Below are positions 1 to 12,426 of a stretch of 64,000 bases of DNA, in pieces. This DNA is from Sphagnum compactum (Eukaryota; Bryophyta; Sphagnopsida; Sphagnales), in assembly GCA_965153455.1 (NCBI GenBank), contig OZ234497.1, forward strand, positions 434,001-498,000. The letters run 5' to 3'. The stretch's first letter is position 1. Every line of letters begins with the position of its first letter. Both the position numbers and the translations under genes were made by a program. The notes under the pieces are model-generated. The model saw only the letters and a program-made list of their open reading frames with translations, was not told where the DNA came from and ran no database searches.

Positions 1-2110
1 CAAGGTCACTCCAAAATAACGCATGTGGGGTTTAGGCCTCTTTAAATGAAGATCCTACCCTAAATGCAATACCTTCATGCTGGGTCACTCCAAAATAATT
101 AACTAATTTCAAAATAGTATGTTAACAAAGGTGTGTATAAAGGTTGGGTTGTTGATTAGGAGTTTCATGATTCTTACTTTGTTTCATTGAAATTGAAAAA
201 AGGTTGTATTGTTTGTGGAACAAATAGTACAATGACAATTATCATTAAACTTATCTTGGTGCAAGAACTTTTCATGGAAAAGTTGAACTTGCAATCTATA
301 ACATCGACTAATTATTTTAAATAATGATTTGGATAACTTATTAAAACAAAAATATAATAAAGCTAATCAATCAAATATCAAATTAATCAATCTGATTTTT
401 AGATTCAACATTTTATTATCCAAGTAAATAAAATTGAACCAAATGATTAATTAATTATTTTAAATAAATAAATGATTATCTAATTCTTGATAATTAATCA
501 TTTAAATTAATCAAAATGCTTATCTATTAATTATTTAATTAAATGAAAAAAACTTGTTGATAGTTCATTCATTATCTAAAATAATTTTTTAATCATTCAT
601 TAAATTGGGGGGAAATTTTTTGGGTTTACATATGTGAAACAATACAATTTCATTTTATATCTTCTTCAAAGAGATTGGAAAATTAGGTTGGAGAAATCAC
701 ACAAAGGTAATAAGCAAACCTTATGTGAAAACCCAACCCTAAATGCAATACAAAGTTTGTCGAAATATAAAAATTAAACATTCATGCTAGAAATTTCTTG
801 AAATATATTCATATTTATGTTTTTTCCCTTTTAAAGTTGTAAACTCATTTCAAAAAAATAAAATATAAAGTCTATAATTTAATAAGATTTTAAATCATGT
901 TTTTAAAAAAGTCAAAGCACATGGTTTTCTATTTTTTTTTCCTATTTCACATAATAATAAAAATGATCCTTCCCATATATTAATCCTATGTATGATTGAA
1001 ATTTTGTTTATATTTTTCTAATAAATATTAAATAATTCTTGGTTAAAATAATCATATAGTGGGTTATAAATATTTTATATTTTATACATATATAACACAA
1101 GTCCTTATGTAAATTTTATTTTTTATGATGTATAATATTGGTTTAAATATTAGTCCAAATATATTGTTATTTATAACACAGTATATATAAATAATGATAT
1201 TATGGAATTATATTGTTGATTCATTTCAATACATATATAATATCTTCATATTTATTAAAAATAATATAAAAATTGATATATATATATATATCTTAACCCA
1301 TTGTTACGTATATTGCAATTATTTTTAATGAATTTTTTTTTTAATGTGAATTAAAAATTTCCAAAATATTAATAGCTAGGTATGAAAATGTTCATAAGCT
1401 TTTGTGTGGAGTTGGAAGCTCTGTGAAGGCCAAGTTGTTATGTAATGTTTTCAACACCTTCAGAAGTTGAAACACGATTTGATTATCCAAGAAACATAGT
1501 AATGTTCATAAAAAAACCAACCAAGAATCCGTAGCCTTGACAAATTATTAGCTTCAACAAAAGCTCATCGCCAAGGTTATCAGATTGATTAAAATGTCGA
1601 CATTGATCAAGCTAGACAACCTAGTGTAAACATAAATAATAGATTAGTAAACTACTTGTTAAGTAACTTAACTAACTACCTAGTAGGCTACCTATGTAAT
1701 TTACTCACTAGTGTAAGCCTTATAGGTTAATATCTTAGATGGTCTAAATAGATATTTGAGGTGGTTGAGCTTACTAAGTAAACCTATTAGTTATGTAGGT
1801 AGTTTACTAGCCTAGGCCACATAAGCCTAATAAGCATTTATGACAGTTCAATGTGTATTCCTTATTTTATTATAACATATTAAATTTGAATTTAAAAACT
1901 TATTAAAATAAAACACATTTTTCATATAATTGTTACAAGTATATATTATTGGATTATGATTCAAGTTTAGAGTTTGAGACATATAAATTAATTAACATTT
2001 TTTACAAGTCTATAGTAATTAAAATAAATCTAGGGTGCATTTTGGGAGGAATTTTATATGCAAAATAATGCAATATATATATATCTTAAAAAGTGAAAAA
2101 AATCAGCTTA
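1..2110 (-). repeat. AT-rich dispersed element, inverted relative to 27180-28920
   Basis: Read on the minus strand, several blocks match the plus strand of 27180-28920. The block around 1978-2060 matches about 27900-27990 (a stretch containing AAATGCACCCTAGATTTATT). The block around 620-720 matches about 28700-28810 (TTTGTGTGAT, then TATAAAATGAAATT). The AT-rich block 300-600 matches 27250-27480. The first ~110 bases carry the GGTATTGCATTTAGGGT motif seen at 27500-27790. The block order is cyclically consistent, as expected for a retroelement with repeated ends, but no coding domain survives. The element class is inference. No gene is visible here. Confidence 0.55.
1620..1815. repeat. ACCTA/TAGGT-rich patch
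   Basis: Short stretch dominated by variants of CTACCTA and TAGGTAG, with a loose inverted relationship between its two halves. Similar patches recur near 29105-29820, 43320-43640 and 56700-56880. No coding potential. Confidence 0.45.
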
Positions 2111-2540
2111 GAGATATTAACAAATTATAAAAGACAAACCTTCTTTTGTGTTTTGTTACAAATTTTATTCAATTATAAAAAAAATTAGGCCAAATTTTTA
2201 GTTGGTGAAAATAAGTATGTGCCCTTCGTCGCTACAACCCCACCGTAGAAGAAGGCAAAGAAGATGTCCCAACAGTGATAGATATATGTGGATGGTTAGT
2301 ACATAATGGGATAGGAATATAATGAAAAAGTGTTTACTGTCCACATGACATCCATCATGCATGATGTGCTGCTCGGTTCACTTTGGACATCTAATTGATG
2401 AAAGGACACCAATCCCAATCAAAATATGTACTCCTGTATGACCTAGTTTGGAAATCTTTGAGAAGAATGAAGAACATCGTCGTTCTCCAGCTCATCCAGA
2501 GTCTGCTTGTTAGGAAATGCAGTTTCAGAGGGTACACAAA

Positions 2541-3350
2541 CCACTCCATCTGCCTTACTGGATGGAAAGCCAAATAAATTGTACCATGTATGATTCTTTT
2601 GTACACATGGGTTGTCACATTTTGTCAACAGTTTCATTAGATTCCATATGTAGCCACTTCATCTGCCTTACTGGATGGAGAGCCAAACAAACTGCACGAT
2701 ATTGTAGGATTCTTCTGGACATACAGGCTCTCACATTTTGTCAACGAATTGCTTAGTTTCCGGATTATGAGCCACTCCATCTGCCTTACTGGATGGAAAG
2801 CCAAATAAATTGCACCACGTATGATTCTTTTGTACACATGGGTTGTCACATTTTGTCAACGATTTGCTTAGTTTCCAGACTATGAGCCACTCCATCTGCC
2901 TTACTGGATGGAAAGCCAAATAAACTGCACCACCTATGATTCTTTTGTACACATGGGTTGTCACATTTTGTCAACAATTCCATTAGATTCCATATCTTGA
3001 GCCACTTCATCTGCCTTACTCGATGGAGAGCCAAACAAACTGCACCATATTGTAGGATTCTTCTGGACATATAGGCTCTCACATTTTGTCAATGATTTGC
3101 TTAGTTTCCAGATTATGAGCCACTCCATCTGCCTTACTGGATGGAAAGCCAAATAAACTGCACCACCTATGATTCTTTTGTACACATGGGTTGTCACATT
3201 TTGTCAACGATTTGCTTAGTTTCAAGATTATGAGCCACTTCATCTGCCTTACTGGATGGAGAGCCAAATAAACTGCACCGTGTATGATTCTTCTAGACAC
3301 ACAGGCTGTCACATTTTGTCAACAATTCCATTAGTGTAGGGTAAGGCCCT
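2541..3350. repeat. Tandem array of seven ~115-bp units
   Basis: Units begin with CCACT(C/T)CATCTGCCTTACT at 2541, 2654, 2772, 2887, 3002, 3120 and 3235, giving spacings of 113-118 bp. Each unit continues with a GATGGA(A/G)AGCCAAA block, a TATGATTCTT or TAGGATTCTT block and a TGTCACATTTTGTCAA block. Two unit types differ (ATGGAAAGCC versus ATGGAGAGCC) and partly alternate, which hints at a higher-order repeat. Short open frames on both strands repeat with the units, but the period is not a multiple of three and they look incidental. Confidence 0.9.
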
Positions 3351-3569
3351 AGGTCGAAGGCATTACCAGAAGAAGGGCCTGCACGAGATGGAAGCTGAGC
3401 AAATAATGCCGTTGGTTGAGGGCCTTAAAAAACGTAATGCACACGCCGAAAACTAAGTTTATGCTCTTGAAAATGGAAGGCACTGACATGTAATGGAGTG
3501 TCACATTCCACTTTAGAAGGTGCTCTCCACCTACACTCTCAAATTTTCGGCAGTGCTTTCTGTTTCCAG

Positions 3570-3930
3570 ATCATGAACCACCACTATAGCTGCCTTTCTG
3601 GATGGAGTGCCAAATAAACCACAACACATATGACTCTTTGGCACACACAGGTTGTCACATTTTGTCAATGATTCCCTTGGTTTCACATCTGGAAGGCCGT
3701 TGCCTATGCTACATGATTTGCTATGACTGAGCCAAAAGAAAGTAGGGGGCTGATGGTGGCTCCAAAGGGCACATAGAACATCTGTTGAGGGCGCACATAA
3801 ACCCCTTCATTGGCCTTAAATCAGGGAGAGCCTAGCGATCTGTACCATCTATGATTCCTATGGACAGAAGGATGCCCATAATTTGTCAACGATCATCAGT
3901 TTTTCATTTGGAAGCTAGGCCATTGGCTAT
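3570..3930. repeat. Diverged units related to the ~115-bp array
   Basis: Two further units are recognisable. One near 3585-3700 has CTGCCTTTCTGGATGGAGTG followed by TTGTCACATTTTGTCAATG. One near 3800-3915 has TTGGCCTTAAATCAGGGAG followed by ATAATTTGTCAACGATCAT. They are much more diverged than the main array, so the family is older than its recent expansion. Confidence 0.6.
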
Positions 3931-4835
3931 GCTAAAAAATGATAGGAATCGACTCAAACGAAGTCAGGGCTGCAATGCCGATGTGATACACACAGGAACT
4001 CAGACGGGAATAATGTGTGGTAAGTAATTTCCCCAGGAGCTGCCTTGTGCCAACCCTTCATTATGTAACACCCTGCTCTGAGTCAGGGTTCTTCTTTTCA
4101 ATTTTGTGATGTAGCTGAAGGACATCATCCATGAGATGATTTAGACAGATTTGGTTACACACTAGATATGAAAGTGAAAAAACCAGAATTGTTCTATATT
4201 CTTGGCTACCTACTGGAAGTTCTCGTAAAAATCTGGAAAATTTGGGTCATTTTTTTCATGAAGTATCCTTTTGCATGGGTCAAAATCATATTTTTCAGGT
4301 TGACATTTGGCAATATTTTGCCCAAAAAAAACACTACTGTTAGGGCATTGTTTGACATAATGTCGTCCTTGCTTTTCTTGTTTTGTTCAGGGTACGCCAT
4401 AGTTAGGAAAGTTTTTTAAAAAAAAACAAACTTTTCACTTTCTAAAATGTTCCAACACATTAGAAATATTCACAATGTTAAGAACACATTAGAGATATTT
4501 GCAAAGTTAGTAAAACCCAGAGCAAAATCCCAGGTTAAACTTAGGATAACAATCAAAATGCAAGATGAGATTGTGCCGAAGGAAAATAACAAAGGAAAAA
4601 ACTCAAATTTCTTCCTCAACCAAAAATAACTTGAGTTTGTTTCTATCTCTTTTGTTTTGCATGTCTACTTATGTGGCTACTTAGGTTATGGGATATTTAA
4701 AGGTTACTTAGGAGATTACACAAAATTTATTTTACGAATTAGCTAGGGATTTTCTAAATTAGACATTATATTTCAAGATTATTTAAAAGGATACCTAAGA
4801 ATGATTCACAACATAAAAGAAAGCTATATAAACTT
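3931..4835. other. No gene seen
   Basis: AT-rich sequence with only short open frames of 60-83 codons on both strands. None shows a recognisable motif or exon structure. Confidence 0.5.
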
Positions 4836-5270
4836 ACCTAGGGGGTTATCCAAGGTAAGGGCTATCAAAAACTTACATAAAAAGTTACATAAGGTCTACC
4901 TTGAAGGTTACCTAGGGCCTACCCAAGGTAAGGGCTATCAAAAACTTACATAAAAAGTTACATAAGGTCTACCTTGAAGGTTACCTAGGGCCTACCTAAG
5001 GGGTTATCTATTGTAAGGGCTATAAAAAACTTACATAAAGGGTTACAGAAGGTTTATTTTGAAGGTTACCAATGGAAACACTTAGGGGGTTATCTATTGT
5101 AAGGATTATCAAAAACTTACATAAAAGGTTACATAAGGTCTAGTTTGCAGGTTACCTAGGAAAACACCTAAGGGTCTACCTAGGGGGTTATCTACAGTAA
5201 GGGCTATCAAAACTTACATGAAGGGTCTACCTAGAGGGCTACCTAAGGAAACACCCTCTAGGTAGACCTC
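4836..5270. repeat. Tandem repeat with AAGGGCTATCAAAAACTTACAT core
   Basis: The core recurs near 4857, 4931, 5016, 5100 and 5198, with spacing of about 74-98 bp. Between cores are variants of AAGGTCTACCTTGAAGGTTACCTAGG. The first two units (4850-4990) are almost identical, so amplification there is recent. Confidence 0.8.
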
Positions 5271-5514
5271 GGAAGCAAGTAAAAAGGATTTTGGCATTTT
5301 ACCTCTTGCTACCAATGTTGATACCAATGTTGATAATAGACGCACACCAATATATTAGACCGACATTGGTTTTTACCATGTTACTAGTGTAGGTATTGTT
5401 TCAACCAAGGCATAACAAGCTTGTGGGTAGTTAGTGGTGAGCATTTAAAGGCAATGCAATGAGGCTCCGGTGAACCAACACCCACACTGGTACCAGGTAA
5501 ATTTTGAGTGAGAC

Positions 5515-5680
5515 ATCTTGGTGGCAATATTAAGCCCAAGAAATGTTAGATTTGGACTCATAGACCCTGATTCAGTGTAAGCATGAGATATTCTTAATAT
5601 TTAGAAGCAAGTTAAATGGATATTGAGGTTTTTACCATGGTACCAGAGTGAGTGCTGGTTCACCCTCATGAAACCAAGCA
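5515..5680 (+). repeat. Dispersed repeat, partner of 33800-33965
   Basis: Shares a diverged ~160-bp stretch in the same orientation with 33800-33965. Shared landmarks are ATATTAAGCCCAA, TGTTAGATTTGGACTCA, AGACCCT and ACCATG(G/C)TACCAG followed by GTGCTGG(T/G)TCACCC. No coding potential. Confidence 0.6.
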
Positions 5681-5935
5681 ACCAAGAACGAACTAACTAC
5701 CATGGTTAGGTGGGGAGCTGCACCAACAAAAAGCCTGGTTTCCCGACCACTCGGTTCACCTTTCATGGTACTCTGGTGGGTGCTGGTTCACTGTTCATTC
5801 TGGCTTTGAGGTACTTAACAGGGGGAATTTATAGTACTACCAATGATTCTCTACCAATGGCAAGAGATGCCGACTTGACAACTTAGATAGCACGAATATA
5901 CTATTACAGATTTGGGATCCTTCTTTCAATCTTGA

Positions 5936-6035
5936 CATTGGATTGGTAAACTGTAAAGCATTAGAGGTCCCTGGATTAGTAAACTGTAAATGGAGGTCCC
6001 TGGGATAGTAAACTGTACAGTATTGGAGGTCCCGT
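5936..6035. repeat. Short tandem repeat, three units of ~30-40 bp
   Basis: Three consecutive copies of a unit built on TAGTAAACTGTA followed by GGAGGTCCCT, with length variation between copies. Confidence 0.75.
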
Positions 6036-6149
6036 CCACTTTAGTACAAATGGAGGTGCAATTGCTTGAGTAGGAATGTGTGTTTTCTTGATGGAATGTA
6101 ATGGAGGTAACCGAGCAATGTTCATAAGTAAGCTTAAAGGAGGTCATTT

Positions 6150-8812
6150 GTCACAGATATTAATTTAGAACGTCATTGCCAACCAAGTTTTGCGAATTTT
6201 TGAACACCCTTGGACGATATTGGGGTGGCGATTGAAAGCTTTGAGAAACATTAAACTTTGAAACGCCCCTGGGGATCATTTAATACCAGGTAATGCTATG
6301 GGAAGACAAAAGTGCTAAAATATGAAAATAGGGGGTTGTGGGACGACAAAGCTGAGCGTGAGCCAGTATTGGTAGGTTATTGAGTTTTCACCCGACTATC
6401 AAACCAGGTATTAATAACTCACATCTAGGTTCTTGATATTCCAGATAACCAGTAATGTTGATGACCGTCTGGTATTAAAATTTCAAATTTTAATAAACTA
6501 CATGGATGACCCAGTTATCATCCACTTAGTTTATTTTAAATTGCTACACAATTTTATGATTAAGAAAATCACTGAAAAATAAAATAACATAATAAAATTT
6601 TAATTCTAAGAAATCTATATAATCTACCAGCTAATGACCAGTAGGATAACTTGTGATTATCAACCAGGTATTTCATAACCATATAGGTAGCTAATCTTAT
6701 TTACGGATTCTGCTTCTGTTAACCCACATTGGTGTTACAGATCCAACATTTGAAACCACAACCCTAGTTCAATATTTTGTAAGAGTAACAGAGGTCCAAC
6801 AAGTCCCATTTTGCACATCTTCATATAATTCAGACAATATTGGTCATGTAATTACATGGATAGGCTTCAAATTTGAATGTTAGGTAATAAAAAAAAGTTC
6901 ATATGATTCTATGGTCAATTACTTCAAATATTATCGGGCAAATATTTTTCAATGCAGCCCATGTCCACATTCATGTATCACTTCTAGAAGAAAACAATTG
7001 CATTGAGAAATCAAGCAATAGCCAATGGGAGAGTTCATGACCAAATTTGTCCTCGTGTTATATTTGCAAATAAGTTATGTGATGTCAAATGGTTGAATGG
7101 CAGACAATTGTGTGTTGATTTAAAAAGGTTGTCATTCTCATGAAATTACATCTTATGCATGATATGAACTTTAGATTTCTGTAAAACAGAGGCAAAATTG
7201 TTTTATATAATTTGGAAGGCATGTAACAACAAAATAATTATGAGTAATTGTAAATAATACTATTATTGTTTGAGGTAATAGTATGGATAAAAAAGGGAAA
7301 CAAAATAATGAGGCTTCATGAGGCCTACAAGGAGAATCTTTTGACTAGGGGCACAAGGGTGATTATGAAAAATTTAGAGAACTATTTTAAATTTGTAATA
7401 ATGAAAGGTCAAGTGTGTAGACTTGACCAAATTGTGGACTCCAAATAATGTAAAACCTATCCATAGAAGGATGAAAAGTTATAAATGGCACATGATGATT
7501 GATTTGATAATAAGGAATAGATGTAAATGAATGTGTTTGATTATTCATCCATTTCTTTCATTCAAATATATAAGGGGTAGAGATTGGAACTTTTGGTTCA
7601 TAATTTGCATTCAAAAATTTCATGTTGTTAGTTGGATCAAGATTTATAAAAGTATCATATGTGAAGAAGAATCCTTGAAGAAATATAATGTGGAGATTAT
7701 TATAAATATCATTATGTAAATTTTATAATTTTTGGTGAGTGATCCCCATATAGGAGAATCTTTAGGCGTGTGTGATGAATTCCATAGGGGTGTAGTCTTA
7801 ACATAAAGATTCCACTTTGGGCGTGTGGGTGATCTTATCCCGAAAGAGTGTAAAGTCTCATGTTGGAAATCATGTGAATGATGAATATTGCAAATGTTGT
7901 TTTGAAGTATGTTTAATAATTTACCTATGTGCTAAAAAAGATCAATGAAAAATTAATCTTCATAGTTCGGACCCTTTCCTAAGTTATAAGCATGTTATTA
8001 ATTAAAGATAATGTGTCCTTTGCAAAGAGTAGGCATTTCAAAACATGAAATGTTCAAAGTGAAAGCACACTAAGGTGTAACACTTGTAAGCACATATGGA
8101 AGTTCATAATTGCATAAATTAACATATTGAAAGTAGTGTGAAGACAAAATACCTTGAATCACACAAGTCATCTTATAAGTTATCATTTGAAATTTATTAT
8201 AAAAAAATTTACAACCCTAGTTTATCTCATGGAGAATTTAAATTTGAAAACTGAGCTTTTAAACTATTATTTTTATTCAATAAAGGACTTAAAAAAGAAA
8301 AAACCATAATTCAGAATACATTAAAAATTTTCGTCACCCAAACCCTTCCAAAAAGTCTTCCTTAATATCAATGTTATAACATCACATTACCATCGAATCA
8401 TTTATTCATAAAAAAACATTATATGAAGGTGCATGGAATCCTTATTCATTAATTATGAACTGTTATAGGTTTTTGGGTACTTTTTTAAAAGTCCATTATG
8501 TTAAAACTATTCAAAAACTATCCATGAAATTCATACAATGTGATTATATTATATATAATCATTATAATTGAGTTTTTTTTCATTTTAGTTGATTATATTT
8601 AATCACCTGATCAATTACAAATTCTAAAATCTTACAAAAACTACCTTGTGAGAACATTTTATGAACAGTGTAATACGTTTTCACCCCTCATTCAAACATT
8701 TCAAAATGTCCAACCTCTTTTTTTTGTTTGCACCCATGATACCTATTGCATACCAGCAAGATATCATGGTAAGAAAAAAACAAAATAAATTTTCATATGG
8801 TGCTTTACACAA
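6150..8812. other. No gene seen
   Basis: AT-rich unique-looking sequence with scattered short open frames only. No domain, splice-consistent exon set or repeat array is recognisable. Confidence 0.45.
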
Positions 8813-8910
8813 GGTAATTCCCTCTAAATAGGGCATTCTTAAAATAATCACCCTCGCTCTACATCGAGCAAATGTTTATTTTGGGAATGCCCTGCTCTTC
8901 GGGTATTACC
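8813..8910. mobile_element. Foldback (palindromic) element, ~100 bp
   Basis: Inner arms GGGCATTCTTAAAATAA (8831-8847) and its reverse complement at 8876-8892 match at 15 of 17 positions. Outer arms 8813-8822 and 8901-8910 also pair (GGTAATTCCC with GGGTATTACC, one mismatch). The loop contains a further small stem, GCTC/GAGC. The arm core GAGCAGGG(C/T)(A/G)TTCC, seen when the right arm is reverse-complemented, is shared with the foldback at 60446-60536, so both look like members of one small non-autonomous family (inference). Confidence 0.65.
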
Positions 8911-10850
8911 CTAAACATGATATGAAGACACTAATAGTGGGTGGAAGATATAGTAATTCAAGGAAAAATTGAAATCTTTTGTTATTTTACATTGCACATG
9001 TTATATAATCTCCTGCTTCCAACAATGAAAGAAGCCATATGCATGAATGTAGAGAAAGAAATAAAGAAAAAGATATTGTTTGAATCATTTTGGTCACTTC
9101 TAAATGTGATGCTTACAACTTACCTGTGCAATCCAAAAAAAATAAATACATAGACACTCAGTTGCCAACTAAATCTGATCAACCCAGTGGCATTTCATCT
9201 TTTTGACAACTATTGTGTTTTTGAAACCTTGAGAAAATAATCCATTTCTAATTAATTTGGATCAAATTTAGGAGTATCTAGACAAATATAAACTACAAGA
9301 ATGACAAAAATATAAGAAAATACCAAGTTGGTTGCATATATTCCAATGCACGTGTTGGAATCATTAACAGGCCAAGGCAACATGAGAATAAGTACCTTGA
9401 TAAGTGCAGCATTAAAAACCTTAGCAACTTAATTGTATAATTTGGACATAATTTAATTCCAACATAAAGAAAAAGGTTTCATGTATGACAAGAACAATGA
9501 GAAATGGTGGACAAAACAACTTGGAACAATGTTCTGATTTCTATAAACAAATAATCCCAAAAATACTTACATCATCTATTAATGAAGCAAGGTAGTTAAT
9601 TTGTTTTGTTTCGTACTGATGACACCCAGGGAACCGGGATGCTTTGGATCGCGTTCTTGGTCTCTTTGGAAAGCTCCTGAGGAGGAGCGGTGCATGGGCT
9701 TGGTTTCATGGCATTTGGACTTGCATAGCAAAAGTTCTTGAATATTGAATGATTTTTTCACTGAAAATTAAATTAAATCATAACTGAAAATTTAGGAAGA
9801 ATTGGAATGTGCCTTTGGTGTTGTTGGAAAGATCTTGATGAGCAGGATTTAATGGAATTTATTTGGTAGGATTTGGATTCAGAAAGTGGCAGAAATTGAT
9901 TTCTAAGTGATTTATGCCCCTTAAAATTCAAATAAATTCCAAAAAACCATGTTTTGGAAGGAAAAATCAGTTGAGGATGTGTAACACTTGGGCCAATGGC
10001 ACAGGCCACACTAGTTATTGTTAAGAGAGAGATTTTGATTCGTATTTTTGTCTGGATGGTCCTTACCACAATGTAGTATCATTTCTATCATCCTTTAGTG
10101 TTTGCCAATGTTTAATGTCATTGAGTTGGAAGTTTCAATTTCCATCAATTGAGTTTTAGAAACCAATAATTCCTTCTATCTATGGTCAATCATGTATTGC
10201 TGAATTGAACAGTAAGTTTCTTTTATCATAAATTCTTTTTCAAAACCCAAACCCAAACAACTTGGTCAAAAGGCACCTAAGAAATTAACCTAGACTAAAA
10301 TCTTAATATAATGCTTGTCATTACCAAACAAAATTTTCACAGTACAGATCTGACCTTTTTGATCTGCTTTTATCCCTTGTGATTTGATAGTTTTTGTTTC
10401 ATGTAAAAGTATTGAGATTTTGTAAATCAATGTTTAGAATGAATAATCTCAACTTTTTTGGTTTGTGAATTTCGTATGGACTTTACATAAAATGTGTTTA
10501 ATTCATGAAAGATTTTTCACCTAATACACTCCCAAACAAATTGGATGCTTCTAATTAGACTAGGATTAAATTTTTTTTTCATAAGTAGTTTTGTTTCAAT
10601 ATATATATATGTATATCTGCAAAACATACTAAAAAGAGGTATAATTCAGTCACATATGTTTCATTTAAGGATGGTAGTTTAATAAATTTGTTTATTATTT
10701 TCAATGATTGTCCAGTTGTGAATTAATGTAAATCCATTTGCTAACTATGAACACCATATGGAATGAATCTTTTGAAGTCGAGAGTAGTATAAGGCATGTT
10801 CCAATGTATTTAGTGGAGGTCGGCTTGAAGGCTCAAAATGCAATCTAAAA
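8911..10850. other. No gene seen
   Basis: AT-rich sequence with short open frames (60-98 codons) and no recognisable protein motif. The part around 9600-10060 is slightly less AT-rich and could be old transposon material, but I cannot assign it. Confidence 0.4.
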
Positions 10851-10861
10851 TTTCAAGGCGC

Positions 10862-10867
10862 CACGTG
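10862..10867. promoter_or_regulatory. G-box (CACGTG) upstream of the PGAP1 relic
   Basis: A palindromic CACGTG within GCCACGTGAC lies 55 bp upstream of the candidate start ATG at 10922. G-boxes are common bZIP/bHLH sites in plant promoters. Its position fits a remnant promoter, but a six-base motif can occur by chance. Confidence 0.3.
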
Positions 10868-11457
10868 ACATCATTTTTAACACCTTCAAAGTAAAGATTT
10901 TTTTTCACAGTCTATAATTATATGCAAGCTCGATCGCAATCGTTACCATGTTATCGCAACGGCGGTAGTAGCAGCAGAAGATTTAGTCTTAGGGTTTAGT
11001 TTTTCTTGTTGCCATAAGTTGCACAAGCCCTTGCTGAATGGATGCGTCATTACATATATGTACCCGACTTTTATACCATTGCCGACTCCCGCCACTAATG
11101 CCTCCTCCTCCTCCTCCTCCTCCAAAGATAAGTACGGTCTTTATCTCTATGATGAGGGTTGGAAGAAGATTGACTACCAGTTACATCTCGTTAAGCTTTT
11201 GGGTGTCCCTGTCCTCTTCATTCTAGGCAATGGAGGCTCCTACACAGAAGTAAGCCCATTGATATCAATTTCTGCATAAATTCAAACCGAAAGAGGAATG
11301 TTTTTCAGCTTGATAATTTGGCTGCAAATTTTTTTTTTTCTTGTTGTTTCTAACAGGATATTTGATTGGCATTAGGATTGTTCCTGTCCTGCATGAATTT
11401 GTGGATCGCATGGCAAGGCCAACCTTTTTTCTTACTCCTATTCATTCAGATGATTAG

Positions 11458-11645
11458 TCTTCATAGTAATGTGTGTTTTGATCTAGAACCCTAGAAATCT
11501 ATGTTGAGTTCTTGCTCAGGAATTGAAGCATGAAAAAGAAGAAGAAAAAACCAGATTTCTCTGCCTTCCTCAGTCTTCATCGTGATGTGTGTTCTGATCT
11601 AGAACCCTGAAATCTATGTGGAGTTCTTGCAGCACATGAACAATC
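11458..11645. repeat. Direct duplication inside the PGAP1-like intron
   Basis: A ~73-bp block (CTTCATAGTAATGTGTGTTT, then GATCTAGAACCCT, then GAGTTCTTGC) at about 11458-11532 is repeated at about 11573-11645 with few changes. It lies between exons 1 and 2 of the PGAP1-like relic. Confidence 0.8.
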
Positions 11646-11929
11646 CTGATGCCAATCAAATATTAACACAATAGCATAATTTTTAAAAAAAAGAAACCAG
11701 CTTGCTCCTCCTTCCTCAGTTTCTGGTCACATTAGAAAGTGAGCTTGATGTTCACCATGAGAGCTTTACAGTGCTGAAGTAGGTTTTCCAAGAAACAGGG
11801 ACATAGGGTTTTGATATCTTTCTGCAAAAGACAGGAGTTTGTTTCTGAAGCAGAACTCCATTGTTGTTGCTAATGGCAGTAGCCAGGCTGATCAATTTGA
11901 GAAATAGATACAACAAAATTCTCAAATGC

Positions 11930-12050
11930 TGATCTCAGGAGCTATGAATGACTTAGCCATGCACAGGGTCTTAAACCCTAGAAGATGCCGATCTCAGGAG
12001 CTAGGAATGGCTTAGCCATGTACAGGGTCCTAAACCCTAGAAGATGCTTA
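11930..12050. repeat. Two-copy ~59-bp tandem repeat
   Basis: Two adjacent copies of GATCTCAGGAGCTA(T/G)GAATG followed by CTTAGCCATG, ACAGGGTC and TAAACCCTAGAAGATGC. It is a simple recent tandem duplication. Confidence 0.85.
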
Positions 12051-12426
12051 TGATTAGATCGGGAATGCTTGCCAGTGTATTTCTGTCATCCTCAGCTGGT
12101 CTGGTTTGCTTTCATATGTTTGCTTTGGGTTTTGTCCCCTGATTTGTTTTGGGAAAGCCTTCTGACATGACTTTGTGCTCTGCAGATGTGCTTGATAGCT
12201 GCAGAGACGGACAGGGCCTACAATGGAGGGCCACTGGATGGCAAATACTATCAGCATTCCTCCTTCACACCTCTTGAAGCAGGATTGGTACAGGAGGGAA
12301 CAGATTTTCATATGGAAGAATACACATTTAGACTCTGTTCTCTATTTTAACCACCGACTAATTACCAATTCAGTGCAGCCAGTTTCACGTGTAACGTCAA
12401 TCTGGGTTGCAGAATATGCATGAAAT

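Larger units (their letters stand above)
10922..12329 (+). pseudogene. 5' fragment of a PGAP1-like GPI inositol-deacylase gene
   Basis: PGAP1/Bst1 proteins are ER membrane lipases that remove the acyl chain from GPI-anchor inositol. Exon 1 (to 11249) encodes a residue run matching the plant N-terminus: NGCVITYMYPTFIP, then YGLYLYDEGWKKIDYQ, then GVPVLFILGNGGSY, followed by a GTAAGC donor. Exon 2 starts at 12186 after TGCAG in the same phase and gives AAETDRAYNGGPLDGKYYQ. Damage is clear. The candidate start at 10922 runs into TAG at 10997-10999 and is one frame off the conserved part. The usual FIPGN has become FILGN. The residues expected as VRSLAAE read MCLIAAE. Exon 2 loses homology near 12329, just before a TAA. 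No lipase GHSMGG-type exon follows. I read it as a truncated gene copy; family assignment is from memory of plant PGAP1. Confidence 0.72.

Noticed and set aside
2391-3312. Series of 60-79-codon frames on both strands with repeating peptides
   Set aside because: They follow the ~115-bp tandem units, change frame with unit length and have no flanking gene structure.
2541-3350. CRISPR-like regular repeats
   Set aside because: There are no unique spacers; the whole ~115-bp unit is repeated, and the context is eukaryotic.
11019-11279. 86-codon frame taken as a complete small protein
   Set aside because: It is the conserved part of PGAP1-like exon 1 read through its splice donor at 11250, not an independent gene.
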